NCBI GenBank assembly: GCA_002299125.1 | Contig: DBNU01000102.1 | Coordinates: 4,910-10,739, forward strand | Reading direction: 5' to 3' | Source: Proteobacteria bacterium UBA664 | GTDB lineage: Bacteria; Pseudomonadota; Gammaproteobacteria; UBA7966 | DNA length: 5,830 nucleotides | Translations under genes and position numbers: made by a program | Notes under the pieces: generated by a model | What the model saw: only the letters and a program-made list of their open reading frames with translations | The model's database searches: none | What the model was told of the DNA's origin: nothing | Shown here: positions 1-5,769 of the stretch, one piece after another | Layout: each line of letters begins with the position of its first letter | Numbering within the stretch: the first letter of the stretch is position 1

Positions 1-388
1 GGGGCGCAGCGACACGGCCATCACCGTGGCGCGGGCGCGCCTCGGGCCTGCGGCCCTCATCGGTGCCACCTGTCACGCCGACCTCGATCATGCCGAGGCC
101 GCGCTGGCGGCCGGTGCCGACTACCTCGCCTTCGGTGCCGTCCACGCCTCGCCGAGCAAGCCCGCGGCCGTGGTCGCCGGCCTCGCCCCCATCGTCGCCG
201 CGCGGGCGCGCTTCAACGCTCCACTCGTGGCCATCGGCGGCATCACGGCAGCACGTGCCGCAGCCTGCCTCGCTGCGGGTGCCGACTGGCTGGCCGTCAT
301 CAGCGGCGTCTGGGGCGAGCCGGATCCGGCGGCCGCCGTGCGGGCCTTCCAGCGCGTGCTGGCCGCGCACCAGTCCAGGGCACCGTGA
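1..388 (+). CDS. thiE: Thiamine phosphate synthase, C-terminal part (5' end outside window)
   Basis: ThiE is a cytoplasmic TIM-barrel enzyme that joins HMP pyrophosphate to thiazole phosphate to make thiamine monophosphate. The reading frame is open from base 2 with no start in the window; 128 codons remain of a protein that is usually about 205-215 aa, so the N-terminal third or so is missing. Family signatures visible are the LIGATCH segment (codons 19-25, where most homologues have GVS or GxS, so a conservative Thr), GADYLAFGAVHASPSKP (bases about 113-163, equivalent to the GADYxxFGxxFPTxTK phosphate/thiazole loop, with Ser in place of the second Thr), VAIGGI (the barrel phosphate-binding loop, near bases 227-244) and GADWLAVISGVW. 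The ATG at base 32 codon region and GTG at base 26 are internal, not starts. It lies just upstream of hemL on the same strand, an order also found in Pseudomonas. The TGA stop is at 386-388. Confidence 0.93.
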   Translation, partial: GRSDTAITVARARLGPAALIGATCHADLDHAEAALAAGADYLAFGAVHASPSKPAAVVAGLAPIVAARARFNAPLVAIGGITAARAAACLAAGADWLAVISGVWGEPDPAAAVRAFQRVLAAHQSRAP

Positions 389-472
389 ATGGCCCCCGCC
401 GTTCGGCCGTGACACGACACCACCGCCGACGCGCAGCAATCGCGGCAAGGGCCGGGCAGGCGCGGTAGATTG

Positions 473-539
473 GCGCCTGCGGCCCGGCACCGTGGCGGAG
501 CGGTGGCGTCCCAGCCCCCCGCACCAGCGCCTGCGGCCC
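473..539. repeat. 13-nt direct repeat in the thiE-hemL spacer
   Basis: GCGCCTGCGGCCC occurs exactly at 473-485 and again at 527-539, 54 bp apart, within the 192-bp gap between thiE and hemL. The gap has no convincing ORF. A TAGATT at 466-471 resembles a -10 box, but no acceptable -35 lies 16-18 bp upstream, so a hemL promoter here is possible but not shown. The repeat may be chance in such GC-rich sequence. Confidence 0.4.
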
Positions 540-570
540 ATTTCATCAACCAGATCATCAGCCAGCCCAC

Positions 571-577
571 GAGGAAG
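571..577 (+). promoter_or_regulatory. Ribosome binding site of hemL
   Basis: GAGGAAG lies with its AGGA core 5 nt before the ATG at 581. It decides the hemL start: the same frame is open upstream to an ATG at 470, but those 37 extra codons do not resemble the family, whereas the protein from 581 begins [10 protein letters not shown] as expected for GSA aminomutases. Confidence 0.75.
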
Positions 578-580
578 CCC

Positions 581-1858
581 ATGTCGCAGTCCGAACTGCT
601 GTTCGAACAGGCCCGGAAGTCGATCCCGGGCGGCGTGAACTCGCCCGTGCGTGCCTTCCGCGGGGTCGGCGGCACGCCGGTGTTCATGGAACGCGCCGAG
701 GGTGCCTGGTTGTGGGATGCCGATGGTCGTCGCTACATCGACTACATCGGCTCCTGGGGGCCGGCGATCCTGGGCCACGCGCATCCACAGGTGGTGGCCG
801 CCGTGCAGGCCGCCGCGGCCCGCGGCCTGTCCTTCGGCTGCCCCACGGCGGCCGAGACCGCACTGGCCGAGCGTATCCGCCGCTTGCTGCCCTCGGTGGA
901 ACTGGTGCGCTTCGTGAGTTCGGGCACCGAGGCCACCATGAGCGCACTGCGTCTGGCGCGCGGCTTCACCGGCCGGGAACGCATCCTCAAGTTCGAGGGC
1001 TGCTACCACGGCCACAGTGATTCCCTGCTGGTGAAGGCCGGCTCCGGTGCCCTCACGCTCGGCGTTCCCACCTCACCGGGCGTCCCGGCGGCGCTGGCCC
1101 GCGAGACCCTCACCGGAATTTACAACGACAGCGACGGGGTGCGGGAGGTCTTCCGCGAATGGGGCGACAGCCTCGCCGCCGTGATCGTGGAGCCGGTGGC
1201 AGGCAACATGAACTGCGTGCTGCCGGAGCCGGGCTTCCTCGAGACGCTGCGCGAGCTGTGCACGCGCCACGGCACTGTGCTCATCTTCGACGAGGTCATG
1301 ACCGGCTTTCGCGTCGCACCCGGCGGTGCCCAGGAGTTGTTCGGCATCCGCCCGGACCTCACCACCCTCGGCAAGGTGATCGGCGGCGGCATGCCCGTCG
1401 GGGCCTTCGGCGGACGCGCCGACATCATGCAGCACATCGCCCCGCTCGGGCCGGTCTATCAGGCCGGCACGCTGTCGGGCAATCCAGTGGCCATGGCCGC
1501 CGGTATCACCACGCTGGACCTCATCGCCGAGCCCGGCTTCCACGCCACCCTCGAGGCCCGCACCCAGCGTCTGGTCACGGGCCTGGCCGAAGCCGCAGCC
1601 GCTACCGGGGTGGCACTCGCCACTACTGCCGTGTGTGGCATGTTCGGTTTCTTCTTCACCGAGCTGAAGCCGATCCGCAGCTTCGCCGACGTCATGACCG
1701 CCGATGTCGAGCGCTTCCGGCGCTTCTTCCACGCCATGCTGGCACGGGGAGTCTATCTGGCGCCCTCGGCCTTCGAGGCCGGTTTCCTGAGCGGTGCACA
1801 CACCGAGGCCGACCTCGACGCGACGGTGGCAGCCGCACGCGAGGCGTTTCTGGCCTGA
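581..1858 (+). CDS. hemL: Glutamate-1-semialdehyde 2,1-aminomutase
   Basis: This PLP-dependent class III aminotransferase-fold enzyme converts glutamate-1-semialdehyde to 5-aminolevulinate, the last step of the C5 route to haem and other tetrapyrroles, in the cytoplasm. The protein is 425 aa, a full length for the family (about 425-430). The N-terminus has the family signature [13 protein letters not shown] (residues 14-26). SSGTEA (113-118) binds the PLP phosphate, CYHGHSD (141-147) stacks on the cofactor, FDEVMTGFR (236-244) holds Asp237, which contacts the pyridine nitrogen, and [10 protein letters not shown] (261-270) holds the Schiff-base Lys265, the same number as in E. coli Hem[11 protein letters not shown] follows as expected. 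The start is the ATG with a good Shine-Dalgarno. No disruption or missing catalytic residue is seen. It sits 192 bp after thiE, far enough that an independent promoter is plausible, and converges with fabA. Confidence 0.97.
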   Translation: MSQSELLFEQARKSIPGGVNSPVRAFRGVGGTPVFMERAEGAWLWDADGRRYIDYIGSWGPAILGHAHPQVVAAVQAAAARGLSFGCPTAAETALAERIRRLLPSVELVRFVSSGTEATMSALRLARGFTGRERILKFEGCYHGHSDSLLVKAGSGALTLGVPTSPGVPAALARETLTGIYNDSDGVREVFREWGDSLAAVIVEPVAGNMNCVLPEPGFLETLRELCTRHGTVLIFDEVMTGFRVAPGGAQELFGIRPDLTTLGKVIGGGMPVGAFGGRADIMQHIAPLGPVYQAGTLSGNPVAMAAGITTLDLIAEPGFHATLEARTQRLVTGLAEAAAATGVALATTAVCGMFGFFFTELKPIRSFADVMTADVERFRRFFHAMLARGVYLAPSAFEAGFLSGAHTEADLDATVAAAREAFLA

Positions 1859-1878
1859 GGAACGTGCGCACGGCCCAT

Positions 1879-1920
1879 CATGACCGCCCACCCCCGGGGG
1901 GGGCGGCAGCAGCCGTCATG
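1879..1920. terminator. GC-rich hairpin between convergent hemL and fabA
   Basis: CCGCCC (1884-1889) pairs with GGGCGG (1901-1906) around an inner run of five C and five G. An outer pair, CATGAC (1879-1884) and GTCATG (1915-1920), can form an alternative larger stem-loop. The structure fills most of the 69-bp gap between the hemL stop and the fabA stop, where a bidirectional terminator would be expected. There is no T tract on either side, so intrinsic termination is not certain. Confidence 0.45.
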
Positions 1921-1927
1921 CGGGCGC

Positions 1928-2452
1928 TCAGGCAACCTGGGCGCTGCCGATCCCCTCACGGAAGAGCCCGACGCGCAGGTCGGTGGCGCGGTAGATCGGC
2001 CGGCCGTCCACCTCCAGCACCGCATCCGCCACCCCCAGCACGACCCCGCGCCGGATCACCCGCTTCATGTCGATGTGGTAGGTGACGAGGCGGGCCGCCG
2101 GCGTCACTTCGCCCTTGAACTCCGTGAGTGCGGCACCAAGCGCGCGGCCGCGGCCCAGGCCACCCGTCCACGCGAGATGGAAGCCGATGAGCTGCCACAG
2201 GGCATCGAGCCCGAGGCAGCCGGGCATCACCGGGTCACCGGCGAAATGGCAGTCGAAGAACCAGAGCCCGGGGTGGATGTCGAGTTCGGCCTGGATGCGT
2301 CCCTTGCCGTATTGGCCACCGGCGTCGTCGATGTGGGTGATACGGTCGAACATGAGCATCGGTGGCAGCGGGAGCTGGGCGTTGCCGGGGCCGAAGAGTT
2401 CTCCCCGGCCACAGGCGAGGAGGGTGTCGAGATCAAAGGATGCGCTCTTCAC
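1928..2452 (-). CDS. fabA: 3-hydroxydecanoyl-ACP dehydratase/isomerase
   Basis: FabA dehydrates 3-hydroxyacyl-ACP and isomerises trans-2- to cis-3-decenoyl-ACP, the branch point of anaerobic unsaturated fatty acid synthesis in type II FAS (cytoplasm, hot-dog fold homodimer). The protein is 174 aa, against 172 in E. coli, and aligns by eye over its whole length: [11 protein letters not shown] (11-21), [26 protein letters not shown] with catalytic His69, GDPVMPG (72-78), [11 protein letters not shown] with catalytic Asp83, [10 protein letters not shown], and the C-terminal ATDLRVGLF. The start is GTG at 2450-2452; no ATG lies upstream in frame and the distance to the first conserved block fits E. 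coli. The Shine-Dalgarno is weak (GGGGA about 12 nt upstream). Its usual partner fabB is not beside it in the window: the neighbour downstream is the convergent hemL and the gene upstream is divergent, so here fabA is a single-gene unit. FabB is presumably encoded elsewhere. Confidence 0.96.
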   Translation of the reverse strand: MKSASFDLDTLLACGRGELFGPGNAQLPLPPMLMFDRITHIDDAGGQYGKGRIQAELDIHPGLWFFDCHFAGDPVMPGCLGLDALWQLIGFHLAWTGGLGRGRALGAALTEFKGEVTPAARLVTYHIDMKRVIRRGVVLGVADAVLEVDGRPIYRATDLRVGLFREGIGSAQVA

Positions 2453-2477
2453 TTGCAGAGGGATTCCCCGGTTACCG

Positions 2478-2502
2478 CCGCCCGGACGGGCCTGCCGGGC
2501 GG
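2478..2502. repeat. Inverted repeat in the fabA 5' leader
   Basis: CCGCCCGG (2478-2485) and CCGGGCGG (2495-2502) are perfect 8-bp arms around a 9-nt loop, 25 nt upstream of the fabA GTG. If transcription starts further upstream, this would be a stable hairpin in the mRNA leader. Its role is unknown; it could be an attenuator, a stabilising stem or simply GC-rich chance. Confidence 0.5.
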
Positions 2503-2515
2503 ACCAAAGCCAGCG

Positions 2516-2544
2516 AGCCTACGTTCAGGGGAACTTCCCTGCAA
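2516..2544 (-). promoter_or_regulatory. Weak candidate fabA promoter with embedded palindrome
   Basis: On the minus strand TTGCAG (2544-2539) and TAGGCT (2521-2516) are separated by exactly 17 bp, the ideal sigma70 spacing, but each matches consensus at only 3 of 6 positions. The spacer contains the 11-bp palindrome GGGAACTTCCC (2529-2539), placed where a repressor could block polymerase. It does not look like the FabR or FadR operators that I know. This is an inference from position and spacing only. Confidence 0.25.
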
Positions 2545-2762
2545 GGCCGGCCGGCCGTCGCGAAGCCATTGATCGAACGGCCTGCGCATCCGCCGGAGGG
2601 ATCCTGGTCGGCATTCCTGGCGGGGATGGCGCACACTCCGCTGCCGGCTGGGCTGCGGCTGAACTCAGCGAACACGGGGCGGTCGCAGACGCGTTGCGGT
2701 CACCCAGAGCAGGAAGTTTTGCCCATTGTCTGCGGGAGACGGCATCAGCCGCAGCAACAGGC

Positions 2763-2768
2763 GATAAT
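2763..2768 (+). promoter_or_regulatory. Possible -10 element for the YHS-like gene
   Basis: GATAAT matches the sigma70 -10 consensus at 5 of 6 positions and lies about 65 bp before the ATG at 2834, in the locally AT-richer stretch. No good -35 is found 16-18 bp upstream; TTGTCT at 2726-2731 is too far. An activator-dependent promoter, or none, would explain this. Confidence 0.25.
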
Positions 2769-2833
2769 GCCGCGACAGCCGGCAGGCTCTCCCGCGCTGC
2801 ATTGCCTCGTTAACCTCAGGAGTCCGTCTGGCG

Positions 2834-3151
2834 ATGGCCTGGAAACCGATCGGGATGCCTGGGCGTTCGCTCACAACGGTTGCCCTGCTGCTCATCTCTG
2901 CACTGCCCGTCCAGTCGGAAGGCGTGCCCAAGCGGCGCATCGCTCTCGACGGGCAATGCGCGCTCGGTTGGGTCTACGGCCACCGCATTCTGACCGACTG
3001 CACTGTCACCTGGCTCGACCCGCACAACGGCGAGACTTTCTGTTTCACCACGCGTACCGCGCGGGAGCGCTTCATCAGGACTTCCGGCGAGAACATCGAA
3101 CGCGCACGCGCGCACTACCAGAGCGCAACGAACGCCACCGGCGGCGACTGA
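2834..3151 (+). CDS. Small predicted exported protein with a divergent YHS-like domain
   Basis: A 105-aa protein not recognised as any named gene. Residues 1-28 look like a Sec signal peptide: Lys4 and Arg11, then the hydrophobic TVALLLISALPV (15-26), with a plausible cleavage after VQS (residue 28). The mature part is about 77 aa. Residues 36-95 follow the layout of YHS-like domains: IALDGQCALG in place of the usual LxGYCPV, a central strand TVTWLDPHNGETFCF in place of the EYDGKTYYF strand, then a helix with ERF and a segment in the position of FxxxPxxY. Cys42, Cys56 and Cys70 could bind metal or form a disulphide; YHS domains are often linked to metal or haem contexts, but no function is shown here. 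Codon third positions are GC-rich as in the neighbours, which supports real coding. AGGAG at 2818-2822 lies 11 nt before this ATG, slightly long; the ATG at 2855 (residue 8) is an alternative. It is transcribed away from fabA and converges with the kinase gene. Confidence 0.7.
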   Translation: MAWKPIGMPGRSLTTVALLLISALPVQSEGVPKRRIALDGQCALGWVYGHRILTDCTVTWLDPHNGETFCFTTRTARERFIRTSGENIERARAHYQSATNATGGD

Positions 3152-3158
3152 GTGCCCG

Positions 3159-3173
3159 CCTGACGGCGTCAGG
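3159..3173. terminator. Small hairpin between the YHS-like gene and the kinase gene
   Basis: CCTGACG (3159-3165) and CGTCAGG (3167-3173) are perfect inverted arms, giving a realistic 6-bp stem with a 3-nt loop. It sits in the 37-bp gap between the stops of two convergent genes (TGA at 3149-3151; TAG of the minus gene at 3191-3189). No T tract follows on either strand, so it is only a candidate for a shared terminator. Confidence 0.35.
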
Positions 3174-3188
3174 GAATGGTGGCGACGC

Positions 3189-4583
3189 CTAGAGACTGAC
3201 CGCAATGCGCGCCCCCCCGAGGACGCTGTCTCCCCCGTCGATCCGGCCACCCGCGGCCTCCACGAGGGCCGCCACCACGGCCAGCCCGATGCCATGTCCC
3301 GGTTGCCGGAGATCGGCCCGCACGCCTCGTTGCAGCAACTGTTCGAGGCTGTCCGGAGGTAGTCCAGGCCCGTCATCCTCCACCACGATCAGCAAGCGGG
3401 GCCCGGGCCCTGCGGTCGGCACGACTTCCGTGATGGTTACTCGCACGCGCGAACGCCCCCACTTGCAGGCGTTGTCGAGCAGGTTACCCAGGAGTTCGAA
3501 CAGATCACCCTCGTCCCCCGGGAAACCCGCCTCATCCGGGCAATGGCTCTCGATACAGAGCCCGCGATCCGCGTAGACCTTCTCCAGTGAGGCGCACAGG
3601 CGTGCCAGCACGGGTGCCACACGCACCGGGGCCAGCAGCGTGCGGCGACCAGAAGCAGCAGCACGCTTCAATTGGTAGTCCATGCTCGACCGCAGTCGCT
3701 CGGACTGCTCGCGCACGGTCTGCAGCAGCTCGGGCTGGGCTGGGGGCGCGTCCACCGTCGCTCGCAATACGGCAAGCGGCGTCTTCAGGCTGTGCGCGAG
3801 GTCTCCCAGCGCATTGCGATAACGCCGCAGTTGCGCGTGCGAGGCGTCCAGCAAGGTGTTCAGATTGGCCGTCACGCCTTGCAGCTCACGCGGATAATCC
3901 GCCGAAAGCCGATCGGCAGCGCCCGCCTCGATACGGGCGAGTTCCCCGGCCAGCCGCCGCAGCGGTGCCAGCCCCCAGCGCATGAGCAGCAACTGCACGA
4001 GTACGAGCACCGTCCCCGTACCGACCAGCCAGCCCCACAGGCGCTGCCGGAAGCCCTGTACCTGACGCTCGAAGAACTGGCGATCCTCGACCACCGAGAA
4101 GGTGAGGGCTCGCCCCGGTGCCATGGCCTCGATGCCCACCGTCAGACGGGCGCGAAAGGCACCTCGAAGATCCTGGAAATCGATTCGGTCGTGCTGCCAT
4201 TGGCCGATATCCGGCGCCGGCCCCACCGGCAGGGACTCGCCGAGCAATGACCGCGAGCGCCAGAGGATCCGGCCGCGGTCATCGACGATCTGGGCATGCA
4301 GTCCGGAGCCGGGGGTGGACAGACGTGGCTCGGCAAGACTGTCCGGCATGAGACCGGGGTCATAGGGGCGTTCGATGCGGGCGGCACCGAGCAGCAGGTA
4401 CACCTCGGCCTCCAGACGCTCTTGCACGCCGGTCGCCACCGCGGCCCGGAAGCCTTGATCGAGCGCGAAGCCGGTCCCGCCGAGAAAGACGATGAGCGCC
4501 AGGGCGGTGACCCACAACAGGCGCGAGATCAGCGACCGCTGCGCGCGCTGGCTGGTGGGCGCAGCTACTGCGGGTGTCAGCAC
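3189..4583 (-). CDS. phoQ: PhoQ-like sensor histidine kinase
   Basis: An inner-membrane two-component sensor kinase, probably partner of the adjacent PhoP-like regulator. From the GTG at 4583 it is 464 aa (E. coli PhoQ is 486). Order: TM1 about 17-41, a periplasmic sensor of about 140 residues, TM2 about 183-203, HAMP-like linker, then the DHp H-box GDLAHSLKTPLAVL with phospho-acceptor His264, N-box GNLLDNACKW (Asn367/Asn371), G1 box VEDDGPG (about 401-407) and G2 GHGIGLA (429-435). These boxes are nearly those of PhoQ rather than the HELRTPL of QseC or PmrB. The sensor has an IVDDRGRILWRSR strand typical of PAS/PDC-like folds but no evident acidic cluster like the one that reads Mg2+ in E. 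coli PhoQ. The start is uncertain: the frame stays open upstream, with GTG at 4688 (1 nt after the regulator stop) and ATG at 4715 (overlapping it). I chose 4583 because the upstream codons are Arg/Gly-rich with lower GC3 and because it leaves a normal 16-residue lead into TM1. The gene symbol rests on family resemblance, not proven orthology. Confidence 0.88.
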   Translation of the reverse strand: MLTPAVAAPTSQRAQRSLISRLLWVTALALIVFLGGTGFALDQGFRAAVATGVQERLEAEVYLLLGAARIERPYDPGLMPDSLAEPRLSTPGSGLHAQIVDDRGRILWRSRSLLGESLPVGPAPDIGQWQHDRIDFQDLRGAFRARLTVGIEAMAPGRALTFSVVEDRQFFERQVQGFRQRLWGWLVGTGTVLVLVQLLLMRWGLAPLRRLAGELARIEAGAADRLSADYPRELQGVTANLNTLLDASHAQLRRYRNALGDLAHSLKTPLAVLRATVDAPPAQPELLQTVREQSERLRSSMDYQLKRAAASGRRTLLAPVRVAPVLARLCASLEKVYADRGLCIESHCPDEAGFPGDEGDLFELLGNLLDNACKWGRSRVRVTITEVVPTAGPGPRLLIVVEDDGPGLPPDSLEQLLQRGVRADLRQPGHGIGLAVVAALVEAAGGRIDGGDSVLGGARIAVSL

Positions 4584-4689
4584 GTCTTCATGGCGTCGGG
4601 TGGCAGGGATTGCATTCCGGGGCCTCGCCGTTCCACCGGAACCGCGTCCGCGGCGACGCCCGCAGGTCTGGCCGCCCGGGGTGACCACA

Positions 4690-5376
4690 TCAGCCGTCGC
4701 CCCCCCGCCCGGCATCGAAGAGATAGCCCCGACCGCGGAGCGTGCGGATGGGCTGCCGGCCGTCCGCCGTGGCGAGCTTGCGGCGCAGGCGGGCGACCAG
4801 CACTTCCAGCACGTTGCTGTCGCGCTCGTCCTCATCGGGATAGAGGCGCTCGGTCAGACGGGTCTTGCCGAGCACGCAACCGGCCTCGCGCATCAGCACC
4901 TCGAGCAGGCGGTACTCGTAGGCGGTGAGTTCCACCGGTCGACCCTCGACCGTCAGCCGCTGTGCAGCGGTGTCGAGCCGCCAGTCACCCAGACTGAGAA
5001 CATCGCTCGACCAACCATGACTGCGCCTGACGAGCGCGCGCAGTCGCGCCACCAGTTCCTCGATCTGTGCCGGTTTGGTGAGGTAGTCATCGGCCCCGGC
5101 CTCGAGGGCCAGGACCTTCTGCTCCCAGCGATCGCGGGCCGTCAGCACCAGCACGGGGAAATGCCGACCGCGGGCACGCCAATGGCGGATGAGTTCCATG
5201 CCATCGCCACGCGGCAGACCGAGATCCACGACGGCCACCTCGACCGGAAACTCCTCGCCCATGTAGCTGCCCTCGAGGCCATCGGCGGCCTCGTCCACCA
5301 CGTGACCAAGCGCGCGCAGACTGCGCGCAAGTGCCTGACGCAGCGTGGGCTCGTCTTCGACGATGAGCACCCGCAC
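4690..5376 (-). CDS. phoP: PhoP-like response regulator (OmpR/PhoB family)
   Basis: A 228-aa cytoplasmic transcription factor activated by phosphorylation. The receiver domain (about 1-115) has the acidic pair Glu7/Asp8 in MRVLIVEDE, phospho-acceptor Asp51 in VVDLGLPRGDG, the switch Thr79 in LVLTAR, and Lys101 in GADDYLTKP, in the same numbering as E. coli PhoP. KPA replaces the usual KPF. The winged-helix DNA-binding domain (about 128-222) shows LTAYEYRLLEVLM, the recognition region RDSNVLEVLVARLRRKL, and the wing RGRGYLF. The motif RLYPDEDERDSN recalls PhoP LYPDAELRES closely, so PhoP is the best call among OmpR-type regulators (alternatives QseB or PmrA). The start is GTG at 5374-5376 with a weak GGGA 7 nt upstream, and begins exactly at the expected MRVLIVED. 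The upstream PepSY gene stops 15 bp before it; the kinase gene follows. No PhoP-box direct repeat (GTTTA-like) is visible in the window. Confidence 0.94.
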   Translation of the reverse strand: MRVLIVEDEPTLRQALARSLRALGHVVDEAADGLEGSYMGEEFPVEVAVVDLGLPRGDGMELIRHWRARGRHFPVLVLTARDRWEQKVLALEAGADDYLTKPAQIEELVARLRALVRRSHGWSSDVLSLGDWRLDTAAQRLTVEGRPVELTAYEYRLLEVLMREAGCVLGKTRLTERLYPDEDERDSNVLEVLVARLRRKLATADGRQPIRTLRGRGYLFDAGRGGDG

Positions 5377-5391
5377 GACCGCGTCCCGGCC

Positions 5392-5733
5392 TCAGCCACC
5401 CACCACCTGACCGCTCACCGCATCGATCCGCAGCACCCGCACCTGTCCGTCATCGAGCAGGACGGTGACCTCGTAGGTCGCTCCGCTGCGGCGCACTGCG
5501 ACCACCCTGCCACCGGTTGCCGCCGCGGCGGCGGCTGCCGCGGCCGATTCGCCGACTTCCTCGCCGGCGAGCCGCGAACACTCAGCAGGCTCGGCACCGC
5601 GGCGCGTCACCGCGGCTCTGCTCGGCCACTCGGCAGCCGGCACGACCCGCTTCATTGGAGGCTCCATTGCCACCGTCGCGTTCACCGGCAGCCCCGTCGA
5701 GAGGAAAAACAGACAGGAGAGGGTAGAAGTCAC
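5392..5733 (-). CDS. Small PepSY-like predicted periplasmic protein
   Basis: A 113-aa ORF directly upstream of the regulator, 15 bp apart on the same strand, so probably in one operon. The C-terminal part is PepSY-like: GGRVVAV (74-80), TYEVTVLLDDG (87-97), then LRIDAVSGQVV (101-111), the usual strand-turn-strand ending DaxTGxv. The helix normally preceding GGRV is replaced or extended by nine alanines (64-72). Residues 5-22 are hydrophobic and could be a weak signal peptide, ending at NATVA, but there is no basic residue before it. Start uncertain: GTG at 5733 is the first start with that hydrophobic segment, but it has no clear Shine-Dalgarno, and the frame is open to the right edge. ATG at residue 27 has a good GGAG 6 nt upstream but would remove the segment and give a cytoplasmic protein. 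PepSY proteins are often encoded next to two-component systems and may modulate the sensor in the periplasm; that role here is inference. Confidence 0.7.
   Translation of the reverse strand: MTSTLSCLFFLSTGLPVNATVAMEPPMKRVVPAAEWPSRAAVTRRGAEPAECSRLAGEEVGESAAAAAAAAATGGRVVAVRRSGATYEVTVLLDDGQVRVLRIDAVSGQVVGG
5518..5544 (-). repeat. Nine-alanine codon tract with a 14-bp palindrome
   Basis: Nine consecutive Ala codons (mixed GCC, GCG and GCA) encode residues 64-72 of the PepSY-like protein. The tract includes GCCGCCGCGGCGGC (5519-5532), a perfect 14-bp palindrome. Such trinucleotide-like GC runs are prone to replication slippage, which here would stay in frame. Confidence 0.6.
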
Positions 5734-5769
5734 GAAGGCACGCTGCTGTGAGGGGGCTCCAGACGATGG

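Larger units (their letters stand above)
2453..2833. other. Divergent intergenic region, no gene recognised
   Basis: These 381 bp separate the divergent starts of fabA and the YHS-like gene. I find no reading frame resembling a known protein and no tRNA-like fold. Contents seen: the fabA leader hairpin, the palindromes GGGAACTTCCC (2529-2539) and GGCCGGCCGGCC (2545-2556), a small stem GTCT/AGAC (2728-2740) and a GATAAT (2763-2768). The part from about 2710 to 2770 is noticeably less GC-rich than the coding DNA around it, as expected of a promoter region for the plus-strand gene. Confidence 0.6.

Noticed and set aside
470..580. N-terminal extension of HemL from the ATG at 470
   Set aside because: The extra 37 residues are Pro/Ala-rich and unlike the family, while the ATG at 581 has a good Shine-Dalgarno and yields the normal length.
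121..687. Minus-strand ORF of 188 aa across thiE, the spacer and the hemL start
   Set aside because: It overlaps two genes on the opposite strand and has no recognisable motif.
1073..1891. Long minus-strand ORF (272 aa) opposite hemL
   Set aside because: It is antisense to the well-supported hemL frame; its sequence shows no family motif, and high GC with strong third-position bias creates long antisense frames.
1159..2085. Plus-strand Arg/Gly/His-rich ORF of 308 aa crossing the end of hemL
   Set aside because: It is a frame-shifted reading of hemL and fabA antisense; low-complexity composition typical of wrong-frame translation.
2545..2556. GGCCGGCCGGCC as a mobile-element end or attachment site
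   Set aside because: No matching partner, target duplication or recombinase gene is present; in such GC-rich DNA a GGCC run alone is weak evidence.
2362..3192. Plus-strand ORF of 276 aa spanning the fabA start, the gap and the YHS-like gene
   Set aside because: It overlaps fabA antisense and the YHS-like gene in another frame; the signal peptide and domain pattern lie in the 2834 frame instead.
4492..5751. Plus-strand ORF of 419 aa opposite the two-component genes
   Set aside because: Antisense to phoP-like and kinase genes, whose frames carry all expected motifs; the plus frame shows no recognisable domain and is a GC-rich shadow.
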